From Diploptera punctata (Eukaryota > Arthropoda > Insecta > Blattodea > Blaberidae): a stretch of 64,000 nt of DNA. The stretch covers positions 404,001 to 468,000 of the forward strand of contig JASPKZ010010239.1 in the NCBI GenBank assembly GCA_030220185.1, given 5' to 3'. Numbering within the stretch: position 1 is the first letter of the stretch; each line of letters opens with the position of its first letter. The translations under genes were made by a program, and so were the position numbers. Of the stretch, positions 20,686 through 31,309 are shown in pieces. The notes beneath the pieces are model-generated. The model had not been told where the DNA came from. It saw nothing but the letters and a program-made list of their open reading frames with translations, and made no database searches.

Positions 20686-21404
20686 CAAATATATTAAGCC
20701 ATGACACATACCATGACAACAGCAAATCTATGTTTAACTCAACCAATTAGAAATTATTTACTAAAAATACTAGTTACGGTAAAATCACAAGTTAACAATT
20801 AATTAACAGTTACTACAAAATCTACACAATCAAAATCGCCTGAAGATAAAAGCAAAATCTCCGGAAGATGTCATCCACAGAGGGCGATGAAACGCCGAGA
20901 AGACAATACTACAAGACACGGCAAAAAATCCGGAAATGTTATTTTAATATACATAACGATAGCCGTGAAAGTCTTAACCAATATACTAAGTATACAATTT
21001 AACAAACATTTATTATTAAATTTCGTCTCCCCTGCCGCTCATATGTTTGCTGACGTTACCTCTTCAAAATATTGCTTTATATTCTACTTATTTCACAACA
21101 GGCACTGCCCGCCCTTGGAGTTCTTCACTAAAGATATCAGAACTTGTCTCACAATATTTATTTTAAGTCACGCTTGTACAATTACTTACAGTTGGATAAT
21201 TTATTTTCAGTAATCAAATTTTTTTTTATGTTATTAGTAGTTAAGTTTCAATTAATTGTTCCTATATTGTGATTTTTCTATTTTATTCGTTATATTTTGA
21301 GTATACTAACACGCATTTCATACAGTAATTATATTGTAGGCATATTGTGTAATCATTTATTTTATATATTTATTGTAACTTACATATAACTAACTCATTT
21401 TCAT
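20686..21404. other. Penelope-like 3' flank, then AT-rich sequence
   Basis: No further gene. The open frame at 20887-21213 has no recognisable domain. Confidence 0.45.
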
Positions 21405-21590
21405 TATTTATCCCATAGGTTCATGGTCGCGTCATTATCTATCCATACATCCCCATCCTGAGTTAATATTTTCGAATAAAATTTGCCTCCCTCAAATGGT
21501 CACTAGCGTTATTATCCCACCTCCTTCTTGGCCTACCTATGGGCGCTTTCAATCTGCTTTTCTTTCAAGGGGTTTCCCTGCATAAAATTC
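21405..21590 (-). pseudogene. LINE family W 3' fragment
   Basis: Plus strand CCCATAGGTTCATGG, CATCCCCATCCTGAG, TTGGCCTACCTATGGGCGC and TTTCAAGGGGTTTCC are the reverse complement of the family W 3' end. Only about 185 bp remain. Confidence 0.65.
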
Positions 21591-21604
21591 TTAAGATTAA
21601 TTAA

Positions 21605-22317
21605 GAGAGGTGATGGGTGAAAAATTGACCATTTGAGATCAAAATTGACATTTTTGTACTAAAAAAATAGCCTGTACTCTAATATATATCTTGGCAAAGT
21701 TTTAGAGGCCTATGGCGCTTCCAAGTGCCCTAAATTACGTCAGAGTTAAAATACTGCGCCACTTAAATGCCACCTGCATTCAAATCTTTAAACTTGTTTT
21801 CTCACACTTTTATTTTCACTGCAAATTTGTGCATTCAAAATTGAATTGAATTAAGAAATTTTCTCCTAGAATATTCAAATTTTTAATGCATGTCCTAAAA
21901 ATAATGGGTAACAAAGTATTGCATAGGTTTCATGATTGAAGTAATATTTTAAGAAATAAAACATAAAATGTAAGCAATTATTAATTTTTTTGTAATTCCA
22001 CGCATGAGATACAACTTTATTTTTTCTCCCTTTGTATTCACATTATAAGAATTCCAATGCATGATGTTTTTCTAAATATTTTAGAGGTCTTGCAGAAAAA
22101 AATCAGACATTTTACTATAACAATTGTGGAATCCATTTAATTATAATATATGCAAATTTTTAAAAATATAATATTTAATAACTCGTAAATTAAATGTCTC
22201 ACAATAATGAAACTTAAACACATCATTATGTATCATACAGTGAATGTTTTTACAATACATCAAGTCTACAAAATAACAAAACAAATGTAGAAAACAGAAA
22301 TTTCGCCCCTCACCCCC
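21605..22317. mobile_element. non-autonomous DNA transposon with TTAA target duplication
   Basis: TTAA lies directly outside both ends (21601-21604 and 22318-22321). The ends are inverted repeats: left GAGAGGTGATGGGTGAAA, right (reverse complement) GGGGGTGAGGGGCGAAA. The 713 bp interior is AT-rich and non-coding. A TTAA duplication is the hallmark of piggyBac-type transposition; the superfamily assignment is inference. Confidence 0.65.
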
Positions 22318-22321
22318 TTAA

Positions 22322-22760
22322 TTATGTAAGCTTTCCAAACATTTCTATCATGTGATAATATTTCCCAATCGTCTACTTTTTTATAATTTACTTCACTAAA
22401 ATTATTAACGTTAATTTCCTACCTCATTCTTGGCCTATCTACTGTGTGCTTTCCCTCTGGCGTTCCTTAAAGGAGATTCCTAGCCCCCTCTTTCATTCCC
22501 CATTCGTGTCAAATGTCTTGCTCATCGCAGTTCCTAGATGACTACAGAGCTTGAAATTTTCATATATTGGCCATCTGCTTCTTGACCTTCTGATATCTCA
22601 CCTTCACTGTGATTTCTGAATGATAGTTTGCTATGATAGGCGATCCAAAGTCATTCTTTTTACTGTCAGATTCCTAGATGATTTTCGTATCTTCTACTTA
22701 TATTAATCTCGATTATTTTTGTGTAAAATCTATATCCTTTCAAGTTAAACCTTATATTCT
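22322..22760 (-). pseudogene. LINE family W fragment, decayed
   Basis: Contains TTCTTGGCCTATCTACTGTG, CTTTCCCTCTGGCGTTCC, TTCATTCCCCATTCGTGTC and TTGCTCATCGCAG, the reverse complement of the GHVARM/GRP coding block. Overlaps in content with 21405-21590, so it is a separate insertion. Confidence 0.65.
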
Positions 22761-22870
22761 ACTTATTATTATAAGAAATTGACTGTATTGTTGTTAGTAG
22801 TCTTCTACTTGCTCCAAACTCCAGATTACGCACTTAGCATATGGAACTAAAGGTCGAAATCATGAATATA

Positions 22871-22890
22871 TCATCATCATCATCATCATA
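22871..22890. repeat. (TCA)n tail microsatellite
   Basis: On the minus strand (ATG)6-7 directly follows the LINE family G stop region, the same tail as at 7735 and 40935. Confidence 0.85.
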
Positions 22891-22891
22891 G

Positions 22892-23499
22892 TACATTCAC
22901 GAATATAGGCCATTTGTTGACCTGTTTCGGCCTCAAGAGAAACACCATCCAGAAGTCTTTTGAGTGGACGTCCTGGTCTTCTTCCTGCAGGTTGATATCT
23001 TAACATTAGTTTGGGTATTCTGTGATCTTCCATTCGATGAACATGTTGTATCCATCTTGACTTATAATCAGAAATTTTGTTTTCTAAAGATTCCATGTGT
23101 AATTCTTCTAAGATGTCTTCTTTTTTTTTGTGATCTAGTAGTGTGTATCCTGCAAGTCCTCCGAAGATATCTCATTTCAGCAGATCTAAGTCTCTGTATA
23201 TCCTTCTGTTTCAACGTCCATACTTCGCTCCCGTACAAAAGACTTGGAAGAGTCAGTGTTTTATACACTTTCAGTCTTGAATGCTTTTGGACTAACTGTG
23301 ACTTGAAGATAGAATTTATTAACCCTAAAATTCTTAAAAATTTAGATATTTTTGCATTTACATCCTTTTCTTCTTCATATGAGATATTGCATCCTAGATA
23401 TGTAAAATTATTCACCTGCTCCAAAATTTTATTGTCCAGTACAATTTTACTTCTGACAGGATCTACACCTTGAAATGCCATAATTTTTGGCATTATCAT
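22892..23499 (-). pseudogene. non-LTR retrotransposon RT C-terminus (LINE family G)
   Basis: Closest sister of 7203-7727. Minus frame 23499-23068 reads MAFQGVDPVRSKIVLDNKIL, EQVNNFTYLGCNISYEEEKD, YKTLTLPSLLYGSEVWTLKQ and RLRSAEMRYLRRTCRIHTTR. One frameshift at about 23080-23130 moves to LENKISDYKSRWIQHVHRME, RIPKLMLRYQPAGRRPGRPL and KRLLDGVSLEAETGQ. The palm is absent because of 5' truncation. Fewer lesions than most copies, so relatively young. Confidence 0.8.
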
Positions 23500-23764
23500 A
23501 ATTATAATTAAGAAACATAGTGAAAGATACTAATGAAACACAGATATACACTTTCGGAATCCAATTACATCTACACTGTACACTTGAAAATAACAAGAAG
23601 CAATGAATGTTACACAACTATCAAATCACCCAGTAAAGGGGATCGGTACTGGGTCGGTGTATGTATTGATGAAATTGTGTCAAATAAGCTGTCATAGAAA
23701 ATACGTTTTTAAGTATTTATTAATGCAATCAATTAGTACATTATATTTTATAATAATATCATTA

Positions 23765-24005
23765 TGAACAGATGGATGAACGACAAAATTACACGACAGT
23801 GAACTATATCATCTTTATTGGAAACAATATGTAATAAGATGTGTTAAATCAAGCAGACTAGGATTGACAGCTTATGTAGCACAACCGTGATTTATGGGAG
23901 GAGTTATGTAATAATATTAGCTCCGGACAGAGATTTGTGGAGAGCTTATTTATGTCCGGAACTCCATGAACCTTAGGGTTCTAAAGTACCAGTGAGTTTG
24001 TTTGA
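23765..24005 (+). pseudogene. LINE family W 3' fragment
   Basis: AACAGATGGATGAACGACAA, ACAGTGAACTA, GTGTTAAATCAAGCAGACTA and ATGTCCGGAACTCCATGAAC follow the order of 3200-3520 but are heavily decayed. Confidence 0.55.
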
Positions 24006-24179
24006 TATAATTACACTGAGCAACAAAATATACTTTTTTTTGTCTCAGAATGAAAAATATGTGATTCTGATAGTATTTTTTCTCCTGCTGAATTCAAATA
24101 TGATATTTTTAATATTTTCTACATTCGTAACTACACAATATTCAAACATTCGGACTCCCCTACAAAGTAAGAAATGAAG

Positions 24180-24312
24180 ATATTCTGCTATATTTTGCCC
24201 GTGGAGCATCCTTCTTGATGGTCCAACAATAATCGGCCAGCATATTGGGATTCCGTTTATCTTGATATCTCTTTTCCATAGCTAAAATCTCCTGAGTTAC
24301 CTCATTTGGTTT
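24180..24312 (-). pseudogene. C-terminal fragment of a recurrent cysteine-rich protein family
   Basis: Minus-strand frame reads VTQEILAMEKRYQDKRNPNM, LADYCWTIKKDAPRAKYSRI. The same tail, MERRYKEKSVTNMLADYCW, occurs at 61.6-61.8 kb. I recall this as a multicopy uncharacterised family in animal genomes and presume it is carried by a mobile element; that is memory and inference. Only about 45 codons remain. Confidence 0.6.
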
Positions 24313-25204
24313 TATTTTACAGTGGACTAATGGATGAAAAAGCGTTTATTAAAAAAATAATTATTTAAATCCATTAATTGAAATTGAAATAAAACAAACT
24401 GTGGGTGATGGAGAAATTCCGAATACATATTTGAAAACACGATAAAAACTGCATTAAGTACAGCTATTGGTAATCATGAGACAAAAATCATGTTGACCAG
24501 TGTTATTATCTGAATATTAATTTGGAATATTCATAGATTATTGTGATTCGGCAGTTCAGGAGAACATCTTGTAGTAATTACAAAACCGAGAATGTGAGGG
24601 CCACATGGTGCGCACTGCCAGTTTATGGGACAATGGGGAAGTGCGGGGCTCGAGAAATGAAAGCTAAGGGACCCGAGTAAATAGAAGAGGCCGTACATCA
24701 CCCCCAGTGGACACCAGGGAATACACCGTTTTATGATACTCTGCCTTCTTCCTCTTCTATTACTTCATATTTCCCTCCTTCGACTGTTATATTCTCTCTT
24801 CTTTACACTTTCATTCTTCTGCTCTCTCTTTTACTCTTATTTTCCTTCTTCACCTTTATATACAATGTCCTTACTCTTCATATTTCGTCCTTTTATTAAT
24901 ATTTTCTTTGAAAGTATATCCGTCCTTATTTTCCTCCTTCTTTACTTTAATGAGTTTACTCTCCGTACTTTGTGTATCTCTAAATAAATCCGAGACACGA
25001 CAGCTCCTAACATGTCCGACTTATTTTGCTGTTGTCACTCTTAAGAAGACAACAATAGTCTCGTGGTTAGTGAAATGTCATCCCTAGATCTTAATTTCAG
25101 GTTTCGTAATTGTATTTCGCTTTTTCTCACACTAAGTAATTACTGAGTTGTCCTGAGGAAGTTTACTGGATTCCGTTTCAGGCCTTGTACAAACGGATAA
25201 TTTG
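24313..25204. other. intergenic, unassigned
   Basis: Includes a GC-richer patch (about 24590-24720) and a pyrimidine-rich tract (24740-24960). A tRNA-like AGTCTCGTGGTTAGTG at 25050 is too weak to call. Confidence 0.4.
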
Positions 25205-25290
25205 TACTGTACTGTCATTAATCGAACCCGGAGCATCTTCGAGATGCTTAGTTAAATGTATTAACCATTACATTACTCTACACTACACCT
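25205..25290 (-). repeat. tRNA-like SINE head
   Basis: Minus strand GTAATGTAATGGTTAATAC (A-box region) and GGGTTCGATTAAT (B-box region) at tRNA spacing. No body recognised. Confidence 0.45.
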
Positions 25291-25473
25291 TATTTCTCTT
25301 CTACTGCGTTATTATATTTTCTTTGTTTAAACTTTTTTTCATATTTCATTTTAGACAATCCTAATGCTTGTTATGATGTTATACGTAAATCCCATGAAAT
25401 TGACTCAATTCTGAGACTGGTGCTAGAAAAGTTATCTGGCAACCAGTATTCCATGACTTCAATTGCCCCTTCT

Positions 25474-25565
25474 TAACAGAAAATGTGTTAACCAGGAATC
25501 GAACCATGGATTTCTCGTATTCCGTAAGACAGCAGAAGACCATTACACTATTCGAGATATGGTAC
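25474..25565 (-). repeat. tRNA-like sequence, inverted relative to the adjoining array
   Basis: Minus strand CTCGAATAGTGTAATGGTC and GGTTCGATTCCTGGTTAACA match the two plus-strand tRNA-like units at 25.8 and 26.1 kb. The downstream body differs from theirs. Confidence 0.6.
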
Positions 25566-25821
25566 ACACACCAACAACTCTTTCCACATATACATTAATT
25601 TTTCTTTTCACAATATTATTATATCATAATATGATCCATGATTGGAACTGTGTTAAAAATAACAGTATTGGAAAGTGTTAAAGAACATCGATTACTGCTT
25701 ATAAAAGTGGTGGTTTAAAATTCTCAAACATAGATACTTCTAAATGAAGCCGGCCATTGGCGATGGTAGTGACATCTACCTGACAGCGGACGAAACGAGA
25801 ATTATATTATTATTTGTACCA

Positions 25822-25897
25822 TGTCTCGAATAGTGTAGTGGTCTTGCACGCTCGTACAGAATACGAGAGGTCCTCGATTCGATTCCTGGTTAAGACA
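25822..25897 (+). repeat. tRNA-like sequence, array unit 1
   Basis: TGTCT/AGACA acceptor ends, A box TAGTGTAGTGG, an anticodon-like stem CTCGT...ACGAG with a seven-base loop ACAGAAT, and B box GATTCGATTCC. Loop position 33 is C rather than T and the acceptor is imperfect, so I call it tRNA-derived rather than a functional tRNA gene. Confidence 0.55.
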
Positions 25898-26122
25898 ATT
25901 TTTGTTTTCACAATATCATTATAATATTATAATATAATCCATTATTGGAACTGTGTTAAAAAATAATAGTATTGGAAAATGTTAAATAACATCGATTACT
26001 GCTTATAAAAGTGGTGGTGTAAAATTCTCAAACGTAGATACTTCTAAATGAAGCCGGCCGTTGGCGTTGGGTAGTATCTAACAGCGGACCAAACGAGAAT
26101 TATAGATTTGAATAGTGTACTA

Positions 26123-26198
26123 TGTCTCGAATAGTGTAGTGGTCTTGTATGCTCGTTCGGAATACGAGAGGTCCACGGTTCGATTCCTGGTTAAGACA
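26123..26198 (+). repeat. tRNA-like sequence, array unit 2
   Basis: Same fold as unit 1 with loop TCGGAAT and B box GGTTCGATTCC. The loop differs between units, which argues against selection as a tRNA. Confidence 0.55.
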
Positions 26199-26224
26199 TT
26201 AATTTTTCTTTTCACAATATCATT

Positions 26225-26965
26225 ATAATATTAGAATGGCCCTAGTGGAGAAATAATGAAACACATCAAACTGTATATTATAATTAACATTATAGGTTAT
26301 TTTTTAGTAAACAACTCAGTAAAATCACGGAATCTTGAACTGATTATTTGCTATATTCAATGTATTTGTTGGACAAAAATAATGCTCTGACCTGTTCGGA
26401 ATATTAAAAAAGGAGGAGCTTTGTTTTATCACAAAAGCAAGAGCTGATAAAGAGAGAATCGATAAAGAGCTAGGTGAAACACGACTGTAATAGGTTTAAA
26501 ACAGTCCACCCGCTGTGGTCTCGGGGTGTGCTGTACCTTGTCACGCAGCGGGCCCGGGTTCGATCCCCGGTTGGGACAGTTTTTCTGGGTGAGGTTTTTA
26601 TCGGGGTTTTTCCTCACCTGTAAGACAAATGTCAGGAACATTTTAAGGCCCAAACGGTCCCCGAAATCATATGGCCATCGCAATCATCATCATTCATATT
26701 CATCTTGGGTTATGCTTAGGATTAGGGACTCTCCAGGAGCATCATTCTCATCATCATCACCCATCATATCATCGGGGCAACGTAACCCCGCCTTCCAGGC
26801 GCCCCAATCTCAGAAGTGGGTTACAAGTACGCCATGCCAGGAGAGAAACCAGGAATGTCGAAAAACAAACCTGGGGCATTTAAAAAAATAGGTTTAAAAC
26901 AAAATTCATTGAAACGTGATTAGTCATTGACCACCATTTCGGGCATGAATTAAATAGTCTTCGAG
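26225..26965. repeat. interspersed repeat R, copy 2 (split by a SINE)
   Basis: Left part 26225-26502 and right part 26887-26965 line up with 9825-10215. The interruption is exactly the SINE-A at 26503-26886. Confidence 0.78.
26503..26886 (+). repeat. SINE-A, full copy with 14 bp target duplication (tail type 1)
   Basis: AATAGGTTTAAAAC flanks both ends (26489-26502, 26887-26900). tRNA-like head with B box GGTTCGATCCCCGG; conserved middle CTCACCTGTAAGACAAATGT and CCCGAAATCATATGGCCATC; tail type 1 with CGGGGCAACGTAACCCCGCC and a short A run. Tail type 1 is shared with 48133-48518. Confidence 0.88.
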
Positions 26966-27474
26966 AACATTTGTCTTCTCTCAACGCACTGAACTTTAAA
27001 TACTCTTTCCGTAAATATATTTAATATATCTGAGATTAATAAACATTGAGCTATCTCCGATTCTTATACAATATCTTCTATTAAGTTATGCATATTTTCA
27101 ATAATGTCTAAATTCCTTTCAATTCTTTAAAACAAGAACATAACATTTTCATAGTACGTCTAACAGTTAATAATCATGCTATGTTTTTATGTCCTTATAT
27201 ATATATATTTTTGAATATACAATTTTTTGTAAATCTATAATTTTTAACGCATTTTTATGTATCCTCATTATGAGCACACGTGAAAGAGATGTCCGCTCAT
27301 GGCATAATTACCACGATTATACTACTTGCATATTATAATGGAGGCGGTATTTCTATTCCACGTAATATTTTAACCTTAAAATAACAAATACATTTTTTAT
27401 ATTTAAAATCGTATTTTTCTGCGTTTAAAAGTATTGGTTATGTGTATACATCTGGTTATACGGGCTAAGGTTTT
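26966..27474. other. AT-rich, nothing identified
   Basis: No supported gene or known repeat on either strand. Confidence 0.45.
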
Positions 27475-28035
27475 GGCTTTCCTAGGAAAAGACTCAGCTC
27501 GCAGTAAAATTATTATTAATAATAACATATTAGAACAAACTAACACATTTACCTACCTCGGATACCAAGTTACATAAGAAAAGGAAAAGATTTCAGTAAA
27601 AAATTATAAAATTTAACAGAGTAACAGGAATTATAAATAATATTTTCAAGCCAAACACAGTACAGCAACACACACGAACTCGAATTTATAGAACACTGGC
27701 CAGACCCATATTATGTTACGGAAGAGAGGCCTGGACAATTCGCAGTGTAGATGAACAAAGACTAACTGCGGCAGAAATGAAATTCATGAGACATAATGCA
27801 GGTTACTCAAGAACAGATCATAAAAGGGATTCTGATATTATCAAAGAATTACAAACAGAATAAATCATGGAATATGTACAAAAATATAGGAACAACTGGA
27901 AATCTGAAGTAAGAACAATGAGCCGAACAAGAATACCACGTTAAAAAATCTTAAATTACCAGCCATCAGGCAAGAGATCCTTGAGCAGACCCTTCAAACG
28001 TTGGATTTGAGACCCCGTAACAGACCCCTAGGTAG
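27475..28035 (+). pseudogene. LINE RT C-terminus (family G-like), decayed
   Basis: Frame pieces: FLGKDSARSKIIINNNILEQ, TNTFTYLGYQVT (stop), FKPNTVQQHTRTRIYRTLAR, PILCYGREAWTIRSVDEQRL, TAAEMKFMRHNAGYSRTDHK and NYQPSGKRSLSRPFKRWI, with several stops. Same order of motifs as 7203-7727 and 40200-40905. Confidence 0.7.
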
Positions 28036-28099
28036 GGCCTACATCACATGAAAAGAAGAAGAAGGTTTTGAGTATTCACCTGGATTAAACCCTAAGATA

Positions 28100-29610
28100 C
28101 ACTGCTCAAAACAATTAGGGGATATTGTAGAATAACCTATTAAGACTATGTTTTTAGGAACAGTATTAGATGCAATCACTTTCTATTACTCCAAAAGAAT
28201 GTCAACAAGAGTTTGAAGTCATTACGTAACCTCTGTACCACACCAGATGTCAAAGAGATCCTGATTAGGAATATGGCAAACAAACAAAGCAACATTAACA
28301 TGGGTGAAAATGTTTCTTTAGTATGGCGTATGGTCTCCTCGAACGGCCAGCACTGCCTCACACCTGTATGGCATTGATGCAATGAGGTTAGCAATGAGTT
28401 CTTGGGGGATACGTGGCCACTCTTCCATAAGAGCAATGTGCAGCTCTGGAACAGTTGTGGGAGGTGCTGGTCTGCCTGCTATGCACCTGCCTAATGCATC
28501 CCACACATGCTCAATCGGATTTAAGTCTGGGGAGGAAGCTGGCCATTGCATACGCTCGATACCCTCCACTTCCAGTATGTCGTCCACCAAGCCAGCTCTG
28601 TGGGGTCGTGCATTATCGTCCATAATAAGAAAAGAATCACCTATGGCATCAGCATAAGGCACGACAAAAGGTCGGAGAATCTCATCTCTATACTTTACCG
28701 CAGTCAAAGTACCACCTTGGATAACGTAGAGGTCCGTACGTCCACCACTACTGACTCCTGCCTACACCATCAATCCACCGCCACCATATGGGGATCTTTT
28801 ACGTACAAAAGCTGGATTGTTTCGTGTCTCTTTTTCTCTCCAGATGAATACACGCCGACTATCACATTCCATGTTGAATCGCGACTCATCAGAAAAAAGA
28901 ACTGATCTCCATTCAGCATGCCTCCACCCACGATGTTCCTCCGCGCCAGTTTCTGCGATCTCTACGGTGTTGTGGAATTAACCTGGTACACACCATGGGC
29001 CTACGGGCATAGAGACCACTTCCGTGCAGTCGATTAGGGACAGTTTGAGTTGAAACCCTGCGTCCTGTTGCTGTTTGAAGTGTATTTCGCAGATGAGTTG
29101 CATTCTGCTGTCTATTCCGACGGGCTGTTAACAAGAGGTAACGGTCATCCCTTGCTGTTGTTGCCCTTGGTCGACCTTGTCCGGCTCTTCTGTGAACAGT
29201 ATGTTCTTTGAAAATGATTCCAAAGACTGAAAATCACGCTTTGAGACACCCCAATGGCTTGTGCCACCTCTTATTGTGTCTGTCCAGCTTCCATCATTCC
29301 TATGGCCCTCCAAGCCATTGGTTCAGGTAAATCACGTTGTCGAGGCATCACTGTCCCTAAGGCAAGTCATTCACTAACTGAAAACTGGACTGGATTTAAA
29401 AACAGCAACAAAACATTCACCCCCACACCACCCTTTCACATCAACAGTACAGACACTGCCCTCTGGTGTGGTACCGAGGTTACGTAACAACTTCAAACTC
29501 TTATTTACATTATCTTGGAATAATAGAAAGTGATTGCATCTAATACTATTCCAAAAAAACATAGTCTTAATAGGTTATTCTACAATATCCCCTAATTTTT
29601 TTGAGCAGTG
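28100..29610 (-). mobile_element. Tc1-like transposon with long terminal inverted repeats
   Basis: TA on both sides (28098-28099, 29611-29612). Ends CACTGCTCAAAA-AATTAGGGG. The inverted repeats extend about 150 bp (28100-28250, 29461-29610) with only scattered mismatches, reaching GTTACGTAACCTC-GTACCACACCAGA. The transposase gene is on the minus strand. Good match between the arms suggests a fairly recent insertion. Confidence 0.93.
28318..29348 (-). pseudogene. Tc1-like DD34E transposase, broken
   Basis: ATG 29348 (MPRQRDLPEPMAWRAIGMME) begins the helix-turn-helix DNA-binding region; a TAA follows after MMEAGQTQ and a frameshift lies near 29150-29200. The frame then reads RRVSTQTVPNRLHGSGLYAR; another shift precedes FSDESRF (first catalytic D). 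GGGGLMV is followed by TAG where Tc1 proteins usually have Trp, then SSGGRTDLYVIQGGT. The last frame (28707-28318) has MDDNARPHRA (second D) and SPDLNPIEHVWD (E); 34 residues separate D and E, the Tc1 signature. The catalytic residues are retained but two stops and two or more frameshifts disable it. Confidence 0.92.
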
Positions 29611-29612
29611 TA

Positions 29613-29846
29613 GAATTCACATATTTATTGTATTACAAAGAAATTACAAAAATACGCGAAATTTCATATACATTACTAGTATTACAATACTTTAATTTGT
29701 GTTCTATAACCAGTTTGGCAATAACCTATGAAGCAAACAAATAGGATATTTATTATTTTTTACAATGGTCATAAATTATTATTTTTATTCTTATAAGTCT
29801 TATATTTTTGAAAGTTTAAAATATAAAATTTGTACCTGAGACTTAG
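29613..29846. other. AT-rich flank, nothing identified
   Basis: No gene or repeat supported. Confidence 0.4.
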
Positions 29847-30010
29847 TAAAACTTCAGTTAAAAACTTCGTTTTAGACATTTTGGAATATGTTCCATCTCA
29901 AGTTGTCATAAATATACTAGAGTACCAATAGCTGTTGATAAGATACTAGAGTATCAAAAGCTGAAGATGGAACATATCCCTATAATGAAATATTTTAACT
30001 GAAGTTTTAC
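29847..30010. repeat. imperfect foldback
   Basis: TAAAACTTCAGTTAAAA and GGATATGTTCCATCT-like blocks on the left recur inverted on the right (GATGGAACATATCC, TTTTAACTGAAGTTTTA), with an inner GATACTAGAGTATC. Arms about 70 bp. Confidence 0.7.
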
Positions 30011-30107
30011 TTATTTGAGGATGATTTATATCTCGGATATAAATTCAAGATTTAAAACTTTTATACATGTAAACTAACCTTAAGAGTTGAATGCAGGCTT
30101 TCACGGC

Positions 30108-30400
30108 CGGTAATCTTAATATTAAATAATTCCGGGCTATGTGGCAGTGGTCTATAACTGGTGTTTGTTCCAGACGTTTCTCCCTCAACTGCGGAGGGCA
30201 TCTTCAGTGGTGAGTGCTTCTAGGTGGTGTGCCCTTGTCGTAGAATCTACTGTGAAATGTCGAGTCTACAACAAGGGAATACCATCTAGAAGCACTCACC
30301 ACTGAAGATGTCCTCCGCAGTTTGAGGATGAAACGTCTGAAACAAACACCAGTTATAGACCACTGCCACATAGCCCGGAATCATTTAATATTATAACCAT
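30108..30400. repeat. long foldback, arms about 135 bp
   Basis: Left arm 30108-30244 and right arm 30265-30400 pair with few mismatches: GGTGTTTGTTCCAGACGTTT against AAACGTCTGAAACAAACACC, CATCTTCAGTGGTGAGTGCT against AGCACTCACCACTGAAGATG. Loop about 20 bp. It follows AGGCTTTCACGGCCGG, also at 10.93 kb. Likely the terminal hairpin of a Penelope-like element; the coding part is missing. Confidence 0.8.
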
Positions 30401-31064
30401 AACAGTGGTTCTAAAATACTTATAAAAGTATTGTATTATATTTTTGACATATTGTATACCTTTATCACCATCATCATCAGCCTAGCTTCAAAATTTATCT
30501 TCAGAACTTCTACAGTAAATTCCCAAGCGACTGTTCATTAAGAGTACATACTCTGTATGTCCTTCATTCGCACTTGGTCAAGATTTTCAACACTTCCGAT
30601 CTGAATTATTTTTATTCGTCCATTTAGAATAAGATTTTTTTATCCCTCATAACAGTTCAGCAGTACGTAGAAGGTCGTTGGGGGGTCAATTTCAGATAAT
30701 GCAAGGGAAAAATCGTTTCAATCTTGCAAACGGGAGAAGTGTATTATACAAATATCTTACCGTACACATATTTTCACAAACTGATCCGACACTGTTCAGA
30801 ACAAATATAGTTGTCCTTTAAGGTCATACAACTCCATGTCCCATTCAAGACGGAGCTGTGATCGAGAGTAAATATCTGTGTAGTTATTGAACTATTATCC
30901 AATCTCTCGATAATTCGAATCTAATTAATTCTGACCACCCCAACCTAAGAATATCTTATATTAGTAATTATACTTCAATTTTACAAGTTGTTATTTTCTT
31001 TCTTTTTGGTTATATCGATAATTCTATAATCTATAATGGCGGAGTGTAATGCTAAGCCATAACC

Positions 31065-31300
31065 TCTCCTTTGTTAGGAGTTACCAGCCCAATTGATTTA
31101 GTTACCATGTTTGCCCATATAAGTCATGAATAACATACCGACTCAATGAGACATCTAGCAGGCAACTAAGGTATTACTAGAATGTAGATCGGTAACTTTT
31201 GCTTAGAGGCATTTTTATTCAGGCTTAAGGATATTTTACTTCTTCTTGTAAGCCCATGTTTCCCTTAACAGAGATTTAGGCGTTCTCCCCCTACAGGGAA
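31065..31300 (-). repeat. SINE-B body fragment
   Basis: GCAGGCAACTAAGGTATTAC and GAGGCATTTTTATTCAGGC are shared with the copies at 31.3, 54.5 and 58.7 kb. Confidence 0.6.
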
Positions 31301-31309
31301 GAATTTGAA

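Larger units (their letters stand above)
25609..26215 (+). repeat. tandem repeat, two ~303 bp units each with a tRNA-like sequence
   Basis: Unit starts (ACAATAT-ATTATA) at 25609, 25911 and partially at 26214. Both units contain CATCGATTACTGCTTATAAA, AAATGAAGCCGGCC and CGAATAGTGTAGTGGTCTTG. They differ by scattered substitutions and small indels, so the duplication is old enough to have diverged. Confidence 0.8.

Noticed and set aside
21405..22760. TTAA element inserted within one LINE family W copy
   Set aside because: The LINE pieces on its two sides overlap in content (both contain the GGCCTA-CTA block), so they are separate copies.
10250..30400. CRISPR array or bacterial features
   Set aside because: Repeats are inverted or dispersed transposon copies, with no regular spacer pattern, and the sequence is plainly eukaryotic.
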